NCBI RefSeq assembly: GCF_042652345.1
Contig: NZ_JBHSJJ010000027.1
Location: 1 to 29,082, forward strand
Direction of reading: 5' to 3'
DNA length: 29,082 nt
Origin: Negadavirga shengliensis
GTDB lineage: Bacteria; Bacteroidota; Bacteroidia; Cytophagales; Cyclobacteriaceae
The notes under the pieces were generated by a model. It had not been told where the DNA came from. It did no database searches and saw nothing but the letters and a program-made list of their open reading frames with translations. Numbering within the stretch: position 1 is the first letter of the stretch; each line of letters opens with the position of its first letter. Of the stretch, positions 1-9,050 are shown in pieces. The position numbers were made by a program, and so were the translations under genes.

Positions 1-1
1 T

Positions 2-112
2 GCCAATTGGTTCATCACCAGTCTGGTCCCCATAATCCCCAAATTGACTGTAGAGAAAAGACTCAAACAAAAGCCCCATCATCAAATACTTTACGACCTG
101 TTCTATGCTTAA
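2..112 (+). CDS. C-terminal end of an unidentified protein (partial, runs off the left edge)
   Basis: An open frame enters from the left edge and ends at TAA (110-112), giving 36 residues that begin ANWFITSLVPIIP and end ILYDLFYA. The mix of hydrophobic and charged residues looks like the tail of a real protein rather than a random frame, but it is too short to assign to a family. The stop codon lies inside the CTTAAG that opens the 56-bp repeat, so the repeat abuts or has replaced the natural 3' end of this gene. No function can be given. Confidence 0.4.
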   Translation, partial: ANWFITSLVPIIPKLTVEKRLKQKPHHQILYDLFYA

Positions 113-163
113 GTTAACGGATATGGACAGCTGTACGGGATGCCGGCCCGCCCGCTTGGACCG
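108..163 (+). repeat. 56-bp repeat, left copy (inverted partner at 28920-28975)
   Basis: Positions 108-163 match the reverse complement of 28920-28975 at 52 of 56 bases by eye, including an unbroken 34-base run. The mismatches are two adjacent bases near the middle left and two near the right end. The unit contains several short palindromes (CTTAAG, GTTAAC, ACAGCTGT, GCCGGC) and a GC-rich half that is unlike the AT-rich DNA around it. It resembles an interspersed palindromic repeat of the REP/BIME kind or a transposon-end relic. No transposase lies beside it, so its nature is open. Confidence 0.85.
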
Positions 164-319
164 AGTGTAATTGTTAAAACCTAATAAGTTATCGAATAAC
201 TGGGCGTTCGTCATCGGTAACCCTTTTGGGATTGGTGGGCTGGAAAAGAATGCGGCGGTCTCCTTTCGTAAGGGGGCGATAATTTGGGGAAGACTCAGGT
301 TAAATTACAACTTAAATCA
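164..319. other. Intergenic region without a supported gene
   Basis: This lies between the left repeat and the hairpin downstream of the serine hydrolase gene. A plus-strand open frame starts here, but most of it lies opposite the serine hydrolase and it resembles no family, so it is treated as a shadow. No promoter or RNA gene is recognised. The nine bases ACCGAGTGT at 160-168 recur at 14587-14595. Confidence 0.5.
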
Positions 320-354
320 CAGCTTTTCCAAAGTGTTAAACTTTGGAAAAGCTG
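320..354 (-). terminator. Perfect 15-bp hairpin, probable terminator of the serine hydrolase gene
   Basis: Bases 320-334 are the exact reverse complement of 340-354, with a five-base loop (335-339). The hairpin starts 26 bases past the stop codon of the minus-strand serine hydrolase. The strand that would follow it on the minus side is AT-rich but lacks a solid T-run, so it may act as a 3'-end stabiliser rather than a classical intrinsic terminator. Confidence 0.55.
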
Positions 355-380
355 GTTTAATAGTTTATTTCAAGTCCCTT

Positions 381-1673
381 TTAATCATCCACAGCTGCCT
401 CTGCCATTTGCTTGAATTTCCAGGCGGTTTGGTCTCCGCTGCCCCCTCTGGTTTGCTTCATGATGATGCCGATGAGATTTTCCTCCGGATCAGCGAAATA
501 CTGCGTGTTGAAATAACCACCCCATATAAAGGTCCCGGGACTCCCCAAGCCTCCCTTGGCCTGACCCTGTTCTGTAAGCACACCAAAAGCCAGTCCGTAA
601 TGCTGGTCACCGCCGCCATAGAGGTTGCCGGTCTGATTGGCCATCATGGTGGCTACGGTGGTTCTGCTGAGTATCCTCACGCCGTTCAGCTCACCTCCAT
701 TGAGGTACATCTGGAGAAATGTGGCATAATCTTTAGCGGTGCTGGACAGCCCTGCGCCGCCAGAAAAGAATTTCCTTGCCCCTGTGACCGGATAATCCAC
801 ATCATAAAAGGTGTTGGGGTAGTTTTCCCACTTCCCATCGATCCGGTGTTGTATGGCTACCAATCTTTCTTTTTTACTCTCAGGCTGATAAAAACCCGTA
901 TCATTCATTCCTAAAGGCCCAAAAAGTTTCTCCTGAAGGAATGTTTCAAAAGTCATTCCCGAGAGGATTTCTATCAGGTAGCCCAATACATCCAACCCCA
1001 TACTATAGGTGTATTTTTCTCCCGGATCATGATGGAGGGGGAGTTTGGCCAGTTTTTTCACAACCTCCTCTATGGTCACATCCTCGGTAGTGAACAGATC
1101 AGTAGTGCCTGCCTTTTCATAGATCATTTTCATTCTTTCGTCCCCATCTATTACGCCGTAGCCAAGCCCGGAAGTATGGGTCAATAAATGCCGGATCGTA
1201 ATTTCCCTTGCCGCAGGTCTGGCAGTAAAGCTGGTATCCGTATAACTAAAATTCACCAACACCTGCGGGTTTTTGAATTCGGGAATAAATTTTGAAATGG
1301 GATCGTCCAATTGGAATTTTCCTTCTTCCCACAGCATCATGACTGCGGTGGAAGTGATGGCTTTCGTTTGGGAGGCGATACGGAAAACAGCATCTTTTTC
1401 CAGGTCTTTACCGGAAGCATCGGCCTTGCCATAGGCCTCGTGGAATACAATTTTACCGTTTCTTGATACCAGTGCCACGGCCCCGGGCACCGTGCCTTCA
1501 GCTATCGCTTCTTGCAGCATTTTCCCGATCTTGTCCAAGCGCTCCTGGGACATGCCTGCCGATGACGCACTTGCGGAATTTAAGGGAGGGGATTTTTGAA
1601 CGGATTTGGTTTGGGCAGAACTATGGTAAATTACCAAAAGGAAACAAAGAGAAGTAAAAACAAACTTTCGCAT
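381..1673 (-). CDS. Secreted serine hydrolase, beta-lactamase/esterase family (S12-like)
   Basis: The 430-residue protein belongs to the penicillin-binding-protein-like serine hydrolases (class C beta-lactamase, EstB esterase, D-aminopeptidase fold). The first 20 residues form a Sec signal peptide ending SSA-Q. The SxxK motif is at S101-x-x-K104 (SQTK), the Tyr motif is YSM at 223-225 where class C lactamases have YxN, and a WGG near the C-terminus (FIWGGYF) stands for the KTG/HxG box. YSM and WGG are typical of the EstB-like branch and argue for an esterase or peptide hydrolase rather than an antibiotic lactamase. It should act in the periplasm. The substrate is unknown. It shares its strand with the DinB-like gene 170 bases upstream but is probably transcribed separately. 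Confidence 0.93.
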   Translation of the reverse strand: MRKFVFTSLCFLLVIYHSSAQTKSVQKSPPLNSASASSAGMSQERLDKIGKMLQEAIAEGTVPGAVALVSRNGKIVFHEAYGKADASGKDLEKDAVFRIASQTKAITSTAVMMLWEEGKFQLDDPISKFIPEFKNPQVLVNFSYTDTSFTARPAAREITIRHLLTHTSGLGYGVIDGDERMKMIYEKAGTTDLFTTEDVTIEEVVKKLAKLPLHHDPGEKYTYSMGLDVLGYLIEILSGMTFETFLQEKLFGPLGMNDTGFYQPESKKERLVAIQHRIDGKWENYPNTFYDVDYPVTGARKFFSGGAGLSSTAKDYATFLQMYLNGGELNGVRILSRTTVATMMANQTGNLYGGGDQHYGLAFGVLTEQGQAKGGLGSPGTFIWGGYFNTQYFADPEENLIGIIMKQTRGGSGDQTAWKFKQMAEAAVDD

Positions 1674-1843
1674 ATGGTTATGAAGTGATGATTAAAATAC
1701 CGCACAATATAAGGAAACGTAGAAACATATTCTTTCTGTTTTATTTTCTGTTTTTTTGAGTTTTCTCACCATTTGAACATTGTTCTGGGTCAATTTTTCA
1801 GAGGAGCCTGATTTAAGGACAACTCATAATACCTGTAAGTGAT

Positions 1844-2380
1844 TCACTGGTAGTCAATATAATTAGGCGGTGTAATACCTTTCATCCGAAGATAGACCAG
1901 CATCTGTCCACGGTGGTGGCTTACATGGTCTGCTAAAAGCAATAGAAACTGTCTGCTTGTCCTTGTAAAATGGGCATAGCTGCCGGTTTCCTCCAGCCTA
2001 TTGGGATCAAAGCCGGTGATCAATTCAGAGGCTTTATCAAATTCAGCAATCACCGTGTTTATGATTTCCTGTTTTGATTTGCCTTCAGCCAAATAATCAT
2101 CTGTTCTGAAAGGGGTGTCCCGGCCATCAAACCTGCTGAAAGCATGCCATTCAATGACCGCTGCAACATGCATTAACTGTCCGGCAAAGCTCATTTCGTC
2201 AGTGGTGGGGCTGAAACCATAATGCGCTTCCGGCATGGCTTGGGCGACCGCTACCGTGTATTTTTTTGAGTTTTCCCATCTTTCTAAAAAATCCCTTAAA
2301 AACGGATCAGTTTGGGATAAACCGGGCAGCATATGACCGGTTGCCAGAAATAAAATCATCACTAAATGAAGTGGTTTCAT
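1844..2380 (-). CDS. DinB-like putative metal-binding protein with a signal peptide
   Basis: This is a 178-residue four-helix DinB/YfiT-type protein. The chosen start is the ATG at 2378-2380, because it places a good signal peptide at the N-terminus (MKPLHLVMILFLATGH, cleaved near LSQ); the open frame runs 22 codons further upstream without making sense. Family metal-binding histidines are visible in QLMHVAA, near the second helix, and in the C-terminal DHVSHHRGQM box. DinB-family proteins often act as thiol-dependent transferases or damage-induced proteins, but the exact role of exported members is not known. The divergent amidase gene begins 134 bases away, so the promoters of both probably share that gap. 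Confidence 0.88.
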   Translation of the reverse strand: MKPLHLVMILFLATGHMLPGLSQTDPFLRDFLERWENSKKYTVAVAQAMPEAHYGFSPTTDEMSFAGQLMHVAAVIEWHAFSRFDGRDTPFRTDDYLAEGKSKQEIINTVIAEFDKASELITGFDPNRLEETGSYAHFTRTSRQFLLLLADHVSHHRGQMLVYLRMKGITPPNYIDYQ

Positions 2381-2514
2381 GGGTTTGGGTTTATTACGGA
2401 AATAAAAATAAAAAAAGAATGCCGATTTCACCGGTTTTATGATCATTCTTTTCAGGTTTTTCCATCATGCATCTTTAAAAGATATCGGTTATATTGTTGT
2501 TACATTCACCTCCT

Positions 2515-4140
2515 ATGAAAATTAAAACATTTGATGAAAGATATAAAACCGGTTTTTGGTTTTTGTCCTTCAAGGTCACCATAACAATGACCTTTTTGTT
2601 TTTTGCTTCCTGTCAATCCAATTCACAGAAAAAGCAGGAGTCCGGGGATTTTCCTTATATGGAATGGGAAGCAGCGCAGTTTCTGGAACATTACAAAGAA
2701 GGAACGCTCACCGTTCGGGAAGTGGTTGAGGCATATTTACAACGGATAGAGGCCTTAGACAGAAGCGGGCCGTGCCTTCAGGCTGTATTGGAAATCAATC
2801 CGGATGCCCTCGCCATAGCGGAGGAACTTGATGAGATGCTTCAGCAAGGTAAATTTAAAGGTCCCCTCCATGGCATTCCCGTGTTGTTGAAGGATAATAT
2901 TGACACCCATGACCAAATGCACACGACGGCAGGTTCGCGGGCGATGGCGGGATCCAGACCTTTACAGGACAGTTATGTAGCCAAAAAACTGCGGGAATCG
3001 GGAGCAGTGATCTTGGGAAAAACCAACCTGAGCGAATGGGCCAATTTCAGGGGGGAGCTTTCCAGCAGTGGCTGGAGCGGCTTGGGAGGGCAGACCAAAA
3101 GCCCCTACATCCTGGATAGGAATCCGTGTGGATCCAGTTCAGGCTCTGCCGTGGCTGTTGCCGCTAACCTCACCGTACTGGCCATCGGAACGGAGACCAA
3201 TGGCTCTATCGTGTGCCCTTCCCATGCCAACGGCATTGTAGGTATCAAACCTACGGTGGGCCTGATCAGTCGTTCAGGGATTATCCCCATTTCCTTTACG
3301 CAAGATACTCCCGGCCCCATGGCGAGAACGGTCAGGGATGCGGCACTTTGTCTCGGCGTCTTGGCGGGAGTGGATGAAGCGGATGAAAAAACTGCGGAAA
3401 GTGAGGGGAATTTCCACCTTGATTACACGGAATTTCTCAATGAGCAGGGGTTGAAAGGAAAAAGAATAGGTTGGTTTACAGGACCCTCCGGAAAAAACTT
3501 TAAGGTAGACAAGCTGATGCAGGAAGCTGTGGAATGGATAAAAAAGCAAGATGTAGAAGTCGTGGAGATAGAAAGGATATCCGCGCCAAATACAGGATCG
3601 AAGTCATTTGAGGTCATGCTTTTTGAATATAAGGATGGATTGAACAAGTATTTTTCGTCGTTGGGATCTGAAGCCGTTATAAAAGATCTGGAGGATCTGA
3701 TAGCTTTTAACAGGGAAGATGAAATCTCTTTACGGTACTATAACCAGAAATATCTCGAAATGGCGCAGGCAAAAGAAGGACTGGACGCTCAAGCGTACAG
3801 GGAAGCTTTGGCCGGATTATTGATAGGCAGCAGGAGGGATGGAATAGACCGGGTAATGAACGAACATGGACTGCACGCGATCATGGCTCCAACAGGAAGC
3901 CCGGCGTGGAAAACCGATTGGGTTAACGGAGACAGTTTCCAGGCAGGAAGTTCTTCACCGGCGGCTCATGCCGGGTATCCTAATATTACGGTCCCTATGG
4001 GCATGATAGATGGATTACCGGTTGGCATTTCTTTTTTTGGCAAAGCCTGGTCTGAGCCATTGTTGTTGGAAATCGCCTATGCATTCGAACAGGGGACCCG
4101 GCACCGGGAACCTCCCAAAATGCTGCTCCGTTCCAACTGA
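2515..4140 (+). CDS. Amidase-signature enzyme, predicted lipoprotein
   Basis: The 541-residue enzyme belongs to the amidase signature family (relatives of GatA, FAAH and peptide amidase), which hydrolyses amide bonds with a Ser-cisSer-Lys triad. The triad is visible: Lys about residue 126 (LLKDN), cis-Ser about 208 in GSSSGSA, and the nucleophile about 231 in TNGSIVCPS. The ATG at 2515 is preferred to an upstream TTG because it starts a lipoprotein signal (MTFLFFASC, lipobox Cys about residue 33). Length and C-terminal motifs (GYPNITVPMG, GLPVGISFFG) are typical of the peptide-amidase branch. It probably acts on the cell surface or in the periplasm on small amides or peptide amides. The substrate cannot be read from sequence. 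Confidence 0.93.
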   Translation: MKIKTFDERYKTGFWFLSFKVTITMTFLFFASCQSNSQKKQESGDFPYMEWEAAQFLEHYKEGTLTVREVVEAYLQRIEALDRSGPCLQAVLEINPDALAIAEELDEMLQQGKFKGPLHGIPVLLKDNIDTHDQMHTTAGSRAMAGSRPLQDSYVAKKLRESGAVILGKTNLSEWANFRGELSSSGWSGLGGQTKSPYILDRNPCGSSSGSAVAVAANLTVLAIGTETNGSIVCPSHANGIVGIKPTVGLISRSGIIPISFTQDTPGPMARTVRDAALCLGVLAGVDEADEKTAESEGNFHLDYTEFLNEQGLKGKRIGWFTGPSGKNFKVDKLMQEAVEWIKKQDVEVVEIERISAPNTGSKSFEVMLFEYKDGLNKYFSSLGSEAVIKDLEDLIAFNREDEISLRYYNQKYLEMAQAKEGLDAQAYREALAGLLIGSRRDGIDRVMNEHGLHAIMAPTGSPAWKTDWVNGDSFQAGSSSPAAHAGYPNITVPMGMIDGLPVGISFFGKAWSEPLLLEIAYAFEQGTRHREPPKMLLRSN

Positions 4141-4150
4141 AAGGAATGGA

Positions 4151-4184
4151 TTGAGGGGTATTCTCGATATTTGCAATAACTTTG
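4151..4184 (+). promoter_or_regulatory. Candidate Bacteroidota-type promoter for wecB
   Basis: TAACTTTG at 4177-4184 matches the Bacteroidota -7 consensus TAnnTTTG exactly and lies about 58 bases before the wecB start. A possible -33 element (TTG at 4151) sits slightly further away than the usual 19-21 bases. Assigned by motif and position only. Confidence 0.35.
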
Positions 4185-4241
4185 TTGGACAGTTTAAAAA
4201 AACATTCAGTAAACTTGATTAAAATTAATTTTTGTTAGAAA

Positions 4242-5333
4242 ATGCTTATTGACTTAATTGCCGGGGCCAGACCCAATTTTATGAAAATTTCGCCAATTAT
4301 TGATGCCATTGATAAGGCGAAGAATGAAGGTAAAAATATTGATTTCCGGTTGATACATACCGGGCAGCACTATGATAAAAACATGTCGGGCAGCTTTTTC
4401 GACCAATTGGGAATCCCGGAACCGGATATAAATTTAGGAGCCGGGGGCGGGACACAAGCCGAGCAGACCGCAGCCATCATGATAGGTTACGAAAAAATAC
4501 TTGTGGAAAAAGGAAAGCCAGACCTTTGTTTGGTAGTAGGGGATGTGACTTCCACCATGGCTTGCGCCATCACCGCTCAAAAGCTGCATGTCAAAGTGGC
4601 GCATGTGGAGGCCGGTATCCGTTCGGGGGACTGGACCATGCCGGAAGAAATCAACCGGATGGTGACTGACAGCATCACCAATTTCTTTTTTACCACTTCC
4701 GAAGTGGCCAATGAAAACCTTCGGAAATCGGGCATTGAAGACGGCCGGATTTATTTTGTAGGCAATACCATGATCGATACCCTTCTCAAACATAAGCCGC
4801 GTTTTCAAAAACCGGAGGTGTGGGATAAGATCGGCTTGGAGGAAGGCGAATATATTGTGATGACCTTGCACAGGCCTGCTAACGTGGATCAAGAAGAGAA
4901 ACTGAAAGAGCTCATTCAGGAAATCGTAAACCACACTAACGGATTGCCATTGGTATTTCCAGTACATCCCCGTACCCGTAAGATGTTGGAAACCATAGGG
5001 ATTTCACATGCCAAATTACACATGATAGAGCCTTTGGGGTATCTCGAATTCAACTATTTGGTGGAAAGGGCGAAAGCTGTGGTGACGGATTCCGGCGGCA
5101 TTACGGAAGAAACCACCGTCATGGGAATACCCTGCATGACCTTAAGGGCCAATACAGAGAGACCGGAGACGATTACCCAGGGAACCAACGAACTCCTGGG
5201 TGTGGATCCACAAGCCATTTCGCCCGCAATGGAGAAATTGTTTTCGGGCCAATGGAAAAAAGGGGGGATTCCGGAGTTATGGGACGGCCAAACGGCAGAA
5301 CGGATAGTCAGCGTGCTTTTGGAAAAACTATAA
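4242..5333 (+). CDS. wecB: UDP-N-acetylglucosamine 2-epimerase, non-hydrolysing
   Basis: The 363-residue protein interconverts UDP-GlcNAc and UDP-ManNAc in the cytoplasm, feeding surface polysaccharide synthesis. Family motifs appear in order: GARPNFMKISPI at the N-terminus, HTGQHYD, GDVTSTMA, HVEAGIRS followed by MPEEINR, TLHRPANVD, and VTDSGGITEETT with RANTERPET near the C-terminus. Length is normal for WecB/MnaA (360-380 residues). It stands alone: none of the usual partners (ManNAc dehydrogenase, glycosyltransferases, flippase) is in view, so the polymer it serves must be encoded elsewhere. Its stop lies only 14 bases from the stop of the convergent ABC gene, with no clear terminator between. 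Confidence 0.96.
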   Translation: MLIDLIAGARPNFMKISPIIDAIDKAKNEGKNIDFRLIHTGQHYDKNMSGSFFDQLGIPEPDINLGAGGGTQAEQTAAIMIGYEKILVEKGKPDLCLVVGDVTSTMACAITAQKLHVKVAHVEAGIRSGDWTMPEEINRMVTDSITNFFFTTSEVANENLRKSGIEDGRIYFVGNTMIDTLLKHKPRFQKPEVWDKIGLEEGEYIVMTLHRPANVDQEEKLKELIQEIVNHTNGLPLVFPVHPRTRKMLETIGISHAKLHMIEPLGYLEFNYLVERAKAVVTDSGGITEETTVMGIPCMTLRANTERPETITQGTNELLGVDPQAISPAMEKLFSGQWKKGGIPELWDGQTAERIVSVLLEKL

Positions 5334-5347
5334 AGAAAGACGGAGGG

Positions 5348-6031
5348 TTATTGACCGATAACTTTCCCGTCTTCCATTTGAATGATCCTGTCCGTACCTT
5401 CGGCAAAATCAGGATCATGGGTAACGATCAACAAGGTTTGATGGTATTCCTGGGCAAGTTCTTTAAATATGTCAAACACGATATCACTGTTTTTCTTGTC
5501 AAGGTTCCCGGAGGGTTCGTCCCCCATAATGATGAGAGGGTTATTGATCAGTGCCCTGGCGATGGCTACCCGCTGCTTTTGGCCTCCGGATAGCTGGTTT
5601 GCTTTTTTTAAAGCATGATCCTGCATATCAAAGATTTTAAGCTTTTCCATGGCGACGCTTTCCAGTTGCTCCTTAGGATATTTCCCTAATTTTAGGCCCG
5701 GGATCATCACGTTTTCCAGTACACTGAACTCATTGAGCAGATAATGGAATTGGAAAACGAAACCTATTTTTTCATTCCGGATTTTGGAGAGATAAGGATG
5801 GGGCTTTCCGGTTACAACCTCCTCGTCAATTAAAAGTTTACCTTCATAATCCGTATCCATGGTGGAGAGGATATACAGGAGCGTTGATTTTCCACAACCT
5901 GATTTCCCCATTACCGAGACAAATTCCCCACGGGTTATTTGGAAGGTTACTTCTTTGAGTACCTGGGTTTTGACAGGGCTATAAAAGTATTTGTTGATGC
6001 CGATGGCTTCCAAGACAGGCTTTCCTCGCAT
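5348..6031 (-). CDS. ABC transporter ATP-binding protein, LolD/MacB-like
   Basis: The 227-residue ATPase powers the transporter encoded by the two genes upstream. Walker A is GKSGCGKST at 42-50, the signature LSGGQ is at 147-151, and Walker B with the catalytic Glu is IIMGDEPSG (D171, E172), followed by the switch His in IVTHD. Size and sequence fit the LolD/MacB-type (MJ0796-like) subfamily, which works with FtsX-type permeases in mechanotransmission rather than by moving substrate through the membrane. It is the last gene of a three-gene minus-strand operon, 58 bases after the permease gene. Confidence 0.95.
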   Translation of the reverse strand: MRGKPVLEAIGINKYFYSPVKTQVLKEVTFQITRGEFVSVMGKSGCGKSTLLYILSTMDTDYEGKLLIDEEVVTGKPHPYLSKIRNEKIGFVFQFHYLLNEFSVLENVMIPGLKLGKYPKEQLESVAMEKLKIFDMQDHALKKANQLSGGQKQRVAIARALINNPLIIMGDEPSGNLDKKNSDIVFDIFKELAQEYHQTLLIVTHDPDFAEGTDRIIQMEDGKVIGQ

Positions 6032-6089
6032 GTGAATCGCTTAGTTTTATCAATACTTCGTTTACGTCTTTGGGGAATCCTATCAGGAC

Positions 6090-7349
6090 CTATTTTCCCC
6101 TGATGATGTCCACGGGATCTACCGCGCTGGCTTTTTTGGCAGGGAAATATCCTGCCATATACGTCGTGATCAAACTAAAGATACCTCCTATTATATAATA
6201 TTTGGGATTAAAATCCACCGGAAATGTTTTTATCGTGGGGAGGGCATCGGTTTCAAAGGGGATCTGATCAATGCCCAACCCAGCCAGAAAGCCAAGTAGC
6301 AACCCAACCGAACCACCCGCAATACCGATAATAAGCGCGATGTTGATGAAGATCACATTGACGTCCCTGCCCGAAAAACCAATGGCTTTCAATATGGCGA
6401 TGGTATCCATTTTTTCATAGATCATCATGTTCAATATATTATAAATCCCAAATCCTGAGACGACCAGCAAGGTGACGCCCACGGCATAACTGATCAGCGT
6501 ACGGATTTGGGTTCCCGTTTCAAACTGGGCATTGACTGTCTGGATATCATCGGCATCGATATCGAAAACGGATGCATATTCCCTGGCCATTTCAGGAGCC
6601 ATGTCAAGGTCTTTTAATTTAACCTGCAGATCGGTGATATAGGAAGCGGGTTCTCCCAACATTTTCTGCGTAGTTTCTATGGAGGCATAGCTCTGGACAT
6701 TGTCCAGTTCTCCCAGGCCCGATTGGTAATAGCCCACCACCTTAAGCTGTATGCGGTTTCCGGAAGCGGTCGTGGCCTGTATCACATCCCCGATTTCCGC
6801 CAGCATCCGGTCCGCGGCCCCTTTGCCCAGAATGATGCTATTGGCAGTATTTTTCAGGTCCGCAAAATTACCTTCAGTGACATAGTTTTCAAAAAAGAAC
6901 AGGCTGTTCTCCGCTTCCACATCAATGCCGTTGATGACGCCGGTAATATCTATGGTGCCGACATTATAGAACACTTGGGCGGAGATTTTCGGTGCCACCC
7001 CTAAGACCCTGGGATCCTCTTTCAGTGTTTTTATAATGGCGGCGTTATCATGGATGCTGATCCTGCTTGCGCTTGGCTTGACGGACCGTATCACATTAAA
7101 ATAATCTTTATAATCAGAGGCCAGGTCTATCGGCTGAAGGGGGTTGGGTTTTATCTCATTGTAAAACCTGATATGAGGGGTCCTGTTCAGGATTAAATCA
7201 TCCAGCATCATATTCAGGCCGTTCATAAAACCCAGGAGGGCCACAAACATGGTGATACTGAAAGTCACCCCCACTGCGGCGATCAATGTCTGCTTGAACC
7301 TGGCCACCATCAATGACCGGGCTATATCCAGTAACAGCGAATATTTCAT
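6090..7349 (-). CDS. ABC transporter permease, FtsX/MacB/LolC-E type
   Basis: This 419-residue inner-membrane protein has the classical FtsX topology: one N-terminal helix (about 18-45), a large periplasmic domain (about 46-280), then three helices near 283-308, 330-360 and 383-402. The C-terminal cytoplasmic end carries the typical PAKKASAVDPVDIIRGK pattern. The periplasmic MacB-PCD-like domain would couple to the membrane-fusion protein encoded just upstream. Exported substrate unknown; the family handles lipoproteins, peptides, macrolides and siderophores. The gene lies 37 bases after its upstream partner, consistent with one transcript. Confidence 0.93.
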   Translation of the reverse strand: MKYSLLLDIARSLMVARFKQTLIAAVGVTFSITMFVALLGFMNGLNMMLDDLILNRTPHIRFYNEIKPNPLQPIDLASDYKDYFNVIRSVKPSASRISIHDNAAIIKTLKEDPRVLGVAPKISAQVFYNVGTIDITGVINGIDVEAENSLFFFENYVTEGNFADLKNTANSIILGKGAADRMLAEIGDVIQATTASGNRIQLKVVGYYQSGLGELDNVQSYASIETTQKMLGEPASYITDLQVKLKDLDMAPEMAREYASVFDIDADDIQTVNAQFETGTQIRTLISYAVGVTLLVVSGFGIYNILNMMIYEKMDTIAILKAIGFSGRDVNVIFINIALIIGIAGGSVGLLLGFLAGLGIDQIPFETDALPTIKTFPVDFNPKYYIIGGIFSLITTYMAGYFPAKKASAVDPVDIIRGK

Positions 7350-7386
7350 CTACATCTGTTTTAAAGGAAAAGTGGTTATACAGTAT

Positions 7387-8469
7387 TTAGGGTCTGACCA
7401 ATTCTGTGCCTTCATTGACTCCTGAGACTATCTCAGCCCTTTGAAAATCAGTGATCCCCAATGTGACTTCTATGGTGTCACCTTCGGAGGTGATCAGGAA
7501 TTTATCCCTGTAAATATAGTTTCTGGGAACAACCAAGGCGTTTTCACTGGTGCGGATAATGATGTTGGCTTCCAGGGTCAGGTTGGGATATAACCGGGGC
7601 GGAGTTTCAACAAAGGTAGCTTCTACGACAAAGCTTTTGCTTGCCGGATCCATCATGGGATTGATTTTAGTGATAATGGCCTCATACACCTGTCCCCGGT
7701 AGCTGTCCATACTTACCATTACCTTTTGCCCCTGGTTAATTTTTACGATATCATATTCATCCACCTGCAGTTCCAAAATAAAATCCGTTTCGCTACCCAG
7801 AACAGCCAGTGGGGTTTGTACGTTGACCATTTCTCCCTTTTCTTTCAGCAGGGCGTAGACTTTGCCGTTGATTTTGCTTTTGACCAACAAGTCATTTTCC
7901 ATAGCCTTCATTTTTTCAAGATTTTTGGCTGCGTTCTGTTCGTTGTGAAGAATTTCTCTTTTCAATTCTTCATATTGTAGCTTTGCGGTTTGGTAGGCTG
8001 TTCTCGAGTTGGTATAAGCCAGTTGCCGTTGCTCAAGTTCGATTGCGGATCCGATTCCTTGTTCACGTAGGTTTTTTTGCCTTATCCATTGAAGTGAATC
8101 GTTTTCCAGTTTGGTTTTAGCAAGATCAATGTTGATTTCCAGGTCCCGTAACCGTGTCATGTTGTTTTGTCTATCCGCATATTCCCTTGCCAGTTCGGCG
8201 ATTTCCCGGTTCAGTTTTGTGGTTTCATCAAAAACAGCCAAAAGCGGGGTTCCTATTTTTACGGTGTCTCCCTCTGTTACGTAAATGTCCTGAACGGTGC
8301 CGTTTGCATTGGCAAAAACCTGGTATTGGTTTCTGCTTTTAACCAGCCCTGAGGCATAAACGGATTCTGAAATGTTTTGGCGGCTGGGGTGGATTTTATC
8401 AGATGATGAGGTACAACAGCAGCACAATACCCATCCCATAAAAAGTCCTAAATGCTTCAATATTTTCAT
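7387..8469 (-). CDS. HlyD/MacA-type periplasmic adaptor, probable lipoprotein
   Basis: The 360-residue protein is the membrane-fusion subunit of the export system. The N-terminus (MKILKHLGLFMGWVLCCCC) is a hydrophobic signal ending in four cysteines, one of which is probably the lipidated residue; the exact cleavage point is ambiguous. A biotinyl-lipoyl-like half-motif follows (YVTEGDTVKIGTPLLAVFD, about 62-80), then a long coiled-coil hairpin (about 85-200), the second lipoyl half (INGKVYALLKEKGEMV) and a beta-barrel domain. It is first in the operon. No TolC-like outer-membrane partner is present here, so a housekeeping one is presumably shared. Confidence 0.92.
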   Translation of the reverse strand: MKILKHLGLFMGWVLCCCCTSSSDKIHPSRQNISESVYASGLVKSRNQYQVFANANGTVQDIYVTEGDTVKIGTPLLAVFDETTKLNREIAELAREYADRQNNMTRLRDLEINIDLAKTKLENDSLQWIRQKNLREQGIGSAIELEQRQLAYTNSRTAYQTAKLQYEELKREILHNEQNAAKNLEKMKAMENDLLVKSKINGKVYALLKEKGEMVNVQTPLAVLGSETDFILELQVDEYDIVKINQGQKVMVSMDSYRGQVYEAIITKINPMMDPASKSFVVEATFVETPPRLYPNLTLEANIIIRTSENALVVPRNYIYRDKFLITSEGDTIEVTLGITDFQRAEIVSGVNEGTELVRP

Positions 8470-9050
8470 GTGGACAATCGTTCAAAAACACACCGAAATA
8501 CTTCGCTAAGTTATGCTTTTTATTGGATTATGATGGGAGACATAAGAAAAAAATGATTCCGGCATTAGCTGTTATTTTTTATCGCAGGCGCAACAAATAA
8601 TGATTTGCGCTGGAAAGTTTCTTGCATATGTTTCGGGAACATTTCCTTTAGGCGGGCCGGTCATTTTTAACCGGGCATGCGTAAAACTCCACGGGATATC
8701 TCAATGCAGAGCTTTCTCAGCTGTAGACCTTTAATGAGTAGTGACGGAAGGGAAAATCCGGGTTGAATCCAAAACGAAACCGGAAGCATATTTTATTTAT
8801 GTTGAAGTAGCACCATGAAAAAAAAATAATAAAATGGCGAAAGACTATTAATTTTTAAAGTGGAACCGCGGTATTTAGAATTACGGTAATTATATTATTA
8901 AGTTAGTTTAATTTTTGGACCGGGTAATGATGGGTTATCTTTTTGGATTTTATAGGGATTTGTCTATTATTACGCAAAAAATAGCATGTGGTAATCGGTT
9001 TATGTTGTTTGATTGCCCATTAAAAAAAATCTAACCAGTTTCAGTAATTG
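8470..9050. other. 581-bp divergent intergenic region, no gene recognised
   Basis: This separates the minus-strand export operon from the plus-strand response regulator, so it should hold promoters for both. No convincing open frame is present. Visible structure includes a GC-rich patch near 8650-8690 with GGCGGGCCGG (8653-8662), a string also found in the 56-bp repeat, and a near-perfect palindrome around 8879-8891 (AATTAC, one base, GTAATT) of the size of a repressor site. The length and patchy composition leave room for a small RNA, but I can name none. Confidence 0.5.

Noticed and set aside
171..914. 247-codon plus-strand open frame
   Set aside because: Most of it is antisense to the well-supported serine hydrolase, it has no recognisable domain, and it begins in a repeat-adjacent intergenic stretch.
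4434..4967. 177-codon minus-strand frame opposite wecB
   Set aside because: Shadow of wecB, whose family motifs are complete; the antisense product resembles nothing.
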